Source: Jackrogersella multiformis (taxonomy: Eukaryota; Ascomycota; Sordariomycetes; Xylariales; Hypoxylaceae). From it: 64,000 nt of DNA. The stretch spans positions 310,001 through 374,000 of the forward strand of contig CADCXD010000019.1 in NCBI GenBank assembly GCA_902806575.1. Direction: 5' to 3'. The notes below the pieces were generated by a model, which saw only the letters and a program-made list of their open reading frames with translations, was not told the origin of the DNA and did no database searches. Positions 59,824 through 64,000 of this stretch are shown here, one piece after another. Position numbers and translations under genes: made by a program. Position 1 is the first letter of the stretch. Each line of letters starts with the position of its first letter.

Positions 59824-61332
59824 TTGTATATCGGAGGGGGAAAAGCCACGATGGATGTCACAAGAAAGCAAGTACTTGTGGGCGCAATCGTCACCGTCTT
59901 TGTACTCGGCGTCGCGTGGGTTTGGAAACTCAACACCGCGCTAAAGCAGACACCGCATGAAGTGCTCGCGGTGTCGCCACGCCGCTGGACCGAGAGCGAG
60001 ATCAGAGACACGTACCAGCGCATCAAGACCAACCCAATCGACTGGGTTAAGCACCTCCCACCGAAACTAGATCGCCGTTATGTCGTCACAGGCGGCAGCG
60101 GTGGGGTCGGTGGTACAATCGTCCTGCAGCTGCTCGCGCGCGGCCAACCACCAGAAAGCATCCGCATCGTCGACTTCCGTAAACCGGAGCGGTCGGACAT
60201 GGTGACGGGACCGGCTGCTTTGGTCGATTTCGCGCAGACTGACATCACATCGGCTAAGGCGACGGCCGCAGCGATTGATAAGCCCTGGTCTATGAGCGTC
60301 GCAGACTGGCCGCTTACGGTGTTCCACACGGCCGCTATCATCAACCCGTCGGAGCGGTCGCTCAGGACTTACGACCGCGTAAAGGGTGTCAACATCGACG
60401 GCGTGCGCAACGTTTTACACGCGTCCAAGCAAGCCGGCGCTTGCGTCTTTGTCTCGACGTCGTCCGCGTCGGTAGCCTACAGGCCTGTACAATATTGGGG
60501 CAATCCTTTCCGTCGCTGGCCCCGGAACTACTGGCAGGTAATCGACGAGTCGGATTTCGACCGCCCGCTACGGCCGCACGCGCAGTTCTTCGGCAACTAC
60601 GCGCACGCGAAGGCCGTCGGCGAGCGCCTCATCTCCGAGGCTAACTGTCCGGGGTTCCGGACCGGGCTCGTGAGGCCCGCGAACGGCATCTACGGTAGCA
60701 GCAACGGGGACCAGGTCGTTGGGCTGAGCTTACGAGCGGGGACCTTTCCTAGCTGGATGAGGAACATCATCCAGAACTTCGTGCACGTAGGAAATGTGTC
60801 GCTGGCGCATCTGCTCTTCGAGGCCGCACTCCTGAGAGACGGCGAGGAGATGCCGAAGTGCGCCGGCCGCGCGTTTACGGTGACGGACGGGGGCCCGCCG
60901 CCGATGTTCGACGACTTCTACAGGCTGCTGAAGGTCGTGACCGAGACGCCCTTGATCAAGGTCGTGTACCTGCAGCCGGCGGTCATGCTGGTGCTCGCGC
61001 ATATCGTCGAGTTGGTCGACCTGGCGAGCCGGCTGCCCGTGCTCGGGTGGGTAGTGCCGCGGCCCAAGGGCGATCTTGCGGTTCTGCAGCCAGCTGTGTT
61101 TAGTGCAGGGACGCACTACCTGGCTACGGACGCGGCGGCGCAGAGGAGCGTGAACGCGGGTGGCATTGGTTACAAGCCGATACACGATACGATGGAGGGC
61201 ATGTGCCAGCAAGTTCTGGATTGGAATATCGAGCATCAAGGTTCTGGACAACTCAACCCGCAAACTACCGAGGAGACTTTGACAAAGGGGATTAAGAACG
61301 TGGGTGTTATGCCTGCTGCTGTCGGCGCTTGA
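59824..61332 (+). CDS. membrane-anchored 3-beta-hydroxysteroid dehydrogenase-type (extended SDR) enzyme
   Basis: Single exon, 502 residues. An N-terminal hydrophobic anchor (VLVGAIVTVFVLGVAWVW, about residues 17-34) precedes a Rossmann fold with GGSGGVGGTIVLQLLARG (near residues 88-105). A FHTAAIINPSERS stretch follows, then FVSTSSASVAY and the YxxxK pair at Tyr259 and Lys263 (NYAHAKAVGERL). LVRPANGIYGSSNGDQV and NFVHVGNVSLAHLLFEAALL are typical of sterol-4-alpha-carboxylate 3-dehydrogenase (Erg26) and related 3-beta-HSDs. The hydrophobic C-terminal region fits an ER-membrane enzyme. The divergence from Erg26 and the GC-rich, intronless gene suggest a specialised paralogue acting on a sterol, terpenoid or other alcohol. 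The next ATG at residue 10 is an alternative start. Confidence 0.85.
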   Translation: MYIGGGKATMDVTRKQVLVGAIVTVFVLGVAWVWKLNTALKQTPHEVLAVSPRRWTESEIRDTYQRIKTNPIDWVKHLPPKLDRRYVVTGGSGGVGGTIVLQLLARGQPPESIRIVDFRKPERSDMVTGPAALVDFAQTDITSAKATAAAIDKPWSMSVADWPLTVFHTAAIINPSERSLRTYDRVKGVNIDGVRNVLHASKQAGACVFVSTSSASVAYRPVQYWGNPFRRWPRNYWQVIDESDFDRPLRPHAQFFGNYAHAKAVGERLISEANCPGFRTGLVRPANGIYGSSNGDQVVGLSLRAGTFPSWMRNIIQNFVHVGNVSLAHLLFEAALLRDGEEMPKCAGRAFTVTDGGPPPMFDDFYRLLKVVTETPLIKVVYLQPAVMLVLAHIVELVDLASRLPVLGWVVPRPKGDLAVLQPAVFSAGTHYLATDAAAQRSVNAGGIGYKPIHDTMEGMCQQVLDWNIEHQGSGQLNPQTTEETLTKGIKNVGVMPAAVGA

Positions 61333-61882
61333 TTGTATGCACTGTTCTTGGCTTAACCCCCTTTACATATACCCGTTCGTCGGTGTATACTATCCTTCGA
61401 TGCCTACAAGCACATACCTACCTAGGAGGTACTCATACTTCAAATTTGCGTAGTCTACGTAGAGAATGGAAAGTTTCGAGAAACTTTGAAATCCTTTACA
61501 CTGGCGTCTCCGCTTCTCAGATTTCATTCAGAGGCCTGAACGAAACCCATCACAAGTCGATAATAGTGTCACAAAGGGTACATTCTGCTCTTAACAACAC
61601 GTTTGTATACGAACAAAAAAATTTAACAATTGGTAATACATTTCCAATAGGTCGAATCTGAGAACAATATAATTGTTCCCTAGTGGCAGGAAACAATGAT
61701 ATTGTAACCGAACTACTGGCAGTATATGTATCAACATGGAGGCTGAATTCAAGCTGGCATAGAGGGCCTAGGCATTATCACCGATATTTCTCATTTCATA
61801 TCAATACGACAAGTGCATAGTGGATTGGTCAAAGATATAGATACATCATCATCAGTTTATCTCATTACACGATACTAACAAA
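61333..61882. other. intergenic, amidoligase promoter
   Basis: No gene is supported. AT-rich, with a CCTAGGAGGTA-like variant of the common palindrome near 61420. Confidence 0.4.
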
Positions 61883-63433
61883 ATGGACTCAACGTCTGCT
61901 ACAACTTCGTCATCGGCTGGACCGAATAGGCAGAGGCATCTCACGTTCGGTATTGAATTTGAGTTTCTAATTCCCATCTTGTATAAATATGACGTGGATC
62001 CCCTCGCTGGCGTCGAAGGGGTACCTCCAGCGTTTAGGGTAGATCTGGACTATCCAGAAAATAAATTCGACGATCATGGGAATGCTCGACGCTTGGTTTT
62101 TGCTGATATTGCAAAAGTCCTCAATGCTCATGGCATCTCAACTGAGCTGGTCAGATCATATAAGTATGAGCACAAGTTTGCTCAGGATTCTCTCGAACAG
62201 TATTCGCATTGGCAAGTCGTAGAAGATGATTCGCCCTTTGAACCAGCGTCAGAACAAAATCCTTGGTCTTTCTCACGAAAATACACTTTGATCAATGTCG
62301 AGCTTGTCACTCCTTGCGAACCCGATACTCAGAGGGCTTATACGATTGTCGATTACGTTCGAAAACTGCTAATGAGAACATACTGCGCAAGAGTCAATCC
62401 CTCATGTGGATTACACGTACACGTCGGCAAAGGCTATGAGCGCTTCGACCTCCAGGAGATAAAACGTATCTCCTCGCTGATTTGGAGTTGCGAGCACTTA
62501 CTGGTTGGTCTCCATCACCCTTGGCGGCAGGCAAATCGTTATGCCCCAACGGTCCGGACAAGAAGCATCATGGCCAAGAAGGAACCCGGTAGAGGCCCAC
62601 GTCACGAATGGCATCCATTTTATTGGCAATGCGCTGCCTACACCAACACGGATGTTAGGTTCGGAGAAGAGCCGCTCTCGTGGAGGGAACAAAACCGAAG
62701 CGACGAGCAAATAGCAGCCTTTCAGTCAACTCGTCAGGAAGGTCACTTCGAGCCTTTCCAGTGGAACGCTGATAGCCAACACGGCGTTCCGGACCCCTTC
62801 GGCACCTACAGGCCAACTTCCAAAGAGCCAACCAGGCCAGGCTCTTCTCCTACTGGCGAGGCCATCCCATTCACTTACACGCGAACCATTCCGAGAATTC
62901 TAACGAACCACTACACCCAGGACGAACTTCAAGGGATGGCCCAATATCTGAAGGCGTACGGCGGCGACGACATCGACTTTGACCTCGTAGGAGAAGACCC
63001 CGGCGTAGCCGCAGGAGTCACTCAGCTCCTGGCTGCCCCTAGTACATGCTGGATCGAATATCTCATGGAAGCTCACCCCGATGATCGAGGCGCCTGGAAC
63101 TTCACCCAGTACTCGTGTCGAAGGTCCCGTCAACCGCCACCCAGAATAGGGTCTAAGATCACAATCGAGTTCAGAATTGCGGAGGGGACATTAGACAGCT
63201 GGGCGATTACTTGGGCGAAGATCTGCGCCGGCCTTATCAGGTTCGCCACCACTACGACGAACACGCAGTTCATGAATGTCATCGAGAAGTGCGAGCGCTC
63301 TATGGCGGAGAACGGCAGTTTCGATTGTATTGACCTGCTGAACGACATCGGGCTCATTTCCGAGGCTAGAGTGGCGGAGCGGCGAATCTACGAAAATAGA
63401 GAGGCTTGGGGTGTTAGGTTTGTGGAAGGGTAA
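61883..63433 (+). CDS. amidoligase-domain protein (COOH-NH2 ligase type)
   Basis: Single exon, 516 residues. The chain matches the Amidoligase_2 pattern related to glutamate-cysteine ligase and glutamine-synthetase-fold enzymes: LTFGIEFEFLIPI near residue 19, WSFSRKYTLINVELVTPCEP, SCGLHVHVGKGYERFDLQEI near residue 174, and the late block SKITIEFRIAEGTLDSWAIT (about residues 427-446). The acidic residues in GIEFEF and the ELVTP/EFR motifs should bind magnesium-ATP in this fold. Known relatives are thought to form amide bonds between carboxylates and amines, but fungal members are largely uncharacterised. No signal peptide is seen. It is intact. Its neighbour upstream is the 3-beta-HSD-type gene in the same orientation. 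The substrate is unknown. Confidence 0.85.
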   Translation: MDSTSATTSSSAGPNRQRHLTFGIEFEFLIPILYKYDVDPLAGVEGVPPAFRVDLDYPENKFDDHGNARRLVFADIAKVLNAHGISTELVRSYKYEHKFAQDSLEQYSHWQVVEDDSPFEPASEQNPWSFSRKYTLINVELVTPCEPDTQRAYTIVDYVRKLLMRTYCARVNPSCGLHVHVGKGYERFDLQEIKRISSLIWSCEHLLVGLHHPWRQANRYAPTVRTRSIMAKKEPGRGPRHEWHPFYWQCAAYTNTDVRFGEEPLSWREQNRSDEQIAAFQSTRQEGHFEPFQWNADSQHGVPDPFGTYRPTSKEPTRPGSSPTGEAIPFTYTRTIPRILTNHYTQDELQGMAQYLKAYGGDDIDFDLVGEDPGVAAGVTQLLAAPSTCWIEYLMEAHPDDRGAWNFTQYSCRRSRQPPPRIGSKITIEFRIAEGTLDSWAITWAKICAGLIRFATTTTNTQFMNVIEKCERSMAENGSFDCIDLLNDIGLISEARVAERRIYENREAWGVRFVEG

Positions 63434-64000
63434 ACCTGGAGGTTTGATTGTTCAGGAAGAGTTTGTCATTGATCTTAGGCGGCAGTGCTAAGTGAACGGT
63501 TGTTTGCTGTTTAAATTGTTATCAGTAACTAAAAGTAGATTGTTTCTGTTTTCGATGCTTATACTATGAGGCTAGTATTAACCTTTTTACTGCTACTAAA
63601 TAAACTAAATGTTCACCAAGATATTCTTGAATTGTCTTAATATCTCCTTCCCACATCTCCTCCCATTCAGGGGCAATGTAGGGCGGCCGAAGTATTATAC
63701 GAGTCTCTATTTCGTAAGCAAGTAAATAATATTAGATGTACTTACCTAGGTACTTTAAAGGATTGTCGTATCACGGTCACATGAAGACTTGAAGCTAATA
63801 TCCTAGCAAACATTTCATTTTGGAGGGCACTGTTTTCTGCCCCTATTTCCTTAACTACCTAGGTACCTAGGTACTTATGTCGCCACCCCTTTGAAAGCAT
63901 CATCCTATTACAATGTTGATAATTCAAATATGACCCAAATGCAGTATGGTTGCTTCGAGGCACCCGTATTAAATGTCTACAATATTTCCCCAAACTGACG
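63434..64000. other. intergenic to window end
   Basis: No gene is supported. TACCTAGG palindromes occur at 63743-63754 and as a two-unit run at 63857-63874. Confidence 0.4.

Overview
The window is a piece of a filamentous ascomycete nuclear genome. The evidence is spliceosomal introns of about 45-170 bases with GT...AG ends, single-copy eukaryotic housekeeping genes (syf1, vma8, a GEA/GBF1-type ARF exchange factor, anp1, ula1, cca1, a U1A/U2B''-type protein), a Zn2Cys6 regulator, an EGH16/GAS-type appressorium protein and a HEI10-type meiotic RING protein. The protein resemblances and the secreted EGH16 protein point to Sordariomycetes. The genus cannot be fixed by eye; Xylariales-like is a guess. 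A palindromic octamer, CCTAGGTA, singly or in short tandem runs, litters the intergenic DNA and is a signature of this genome.

Layout. 1-865: 5' part of a cytochrome P450 (minus), cut by the window edge. 1886-3707: CCA-adding tRNA nucleotidyltransferase (minus). 5425-6326: secreted EGH16/GAS1-like protein (plus). 6856-8294: monocarboxylate-type MFS transporter (plus). 10760-11317: small conserved fungal protein (plus). 11731-13560: second P450 (plus), with an in-frame TAG just after the haem cysteine. 14750-17438: syf1 (minus). 18268-19404: vma8 (plus), with very small exons. 19795-20845: U1A/U2B''-type protein (minus). 21370-26568: GEA/GBF1-type ARF-GEF (minus). 27701-29479: anp1 mannosyltransferase (minus). 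30541-32453: 14-TM MFS exporter (minus). 35256-37115: ula1 (plus). 42060-44514: Zn2Cys6 regulator (plus). 50680-51081 and 52540-52949: two diverged copies of an unnamed small-protein family with a MITE-like element between them. 53575-55016: hei10 (plus). 55455-56771: unknown protein with a 38-residue tandem repeat (plus). 57867-59030: LYC1-like GNAT acetyltransferase (minus). 59824-61332: 3-beta-HSD-type dehydrogenase (plus). 61883-63433: amidoligase-domain protein (plus).

Two long gene-poor stretches flank the Zn2Cys6 regulator (37116-42059 and 44515-50679). They hold short repeats and what look like decayed elements. Every multi-exon model below was built by joining splice sites so that the frame is kept, and total coding lengths are multiples of three. 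No transcript data were available, so starts and some splice sites are inferences. The most unusual items are the nonsense codon in the second P450, the small-protein pair around a MITE, the tandem-repeat protein, and the adjacent acetyltransferase, dehydrogenase and amidoligase genes.
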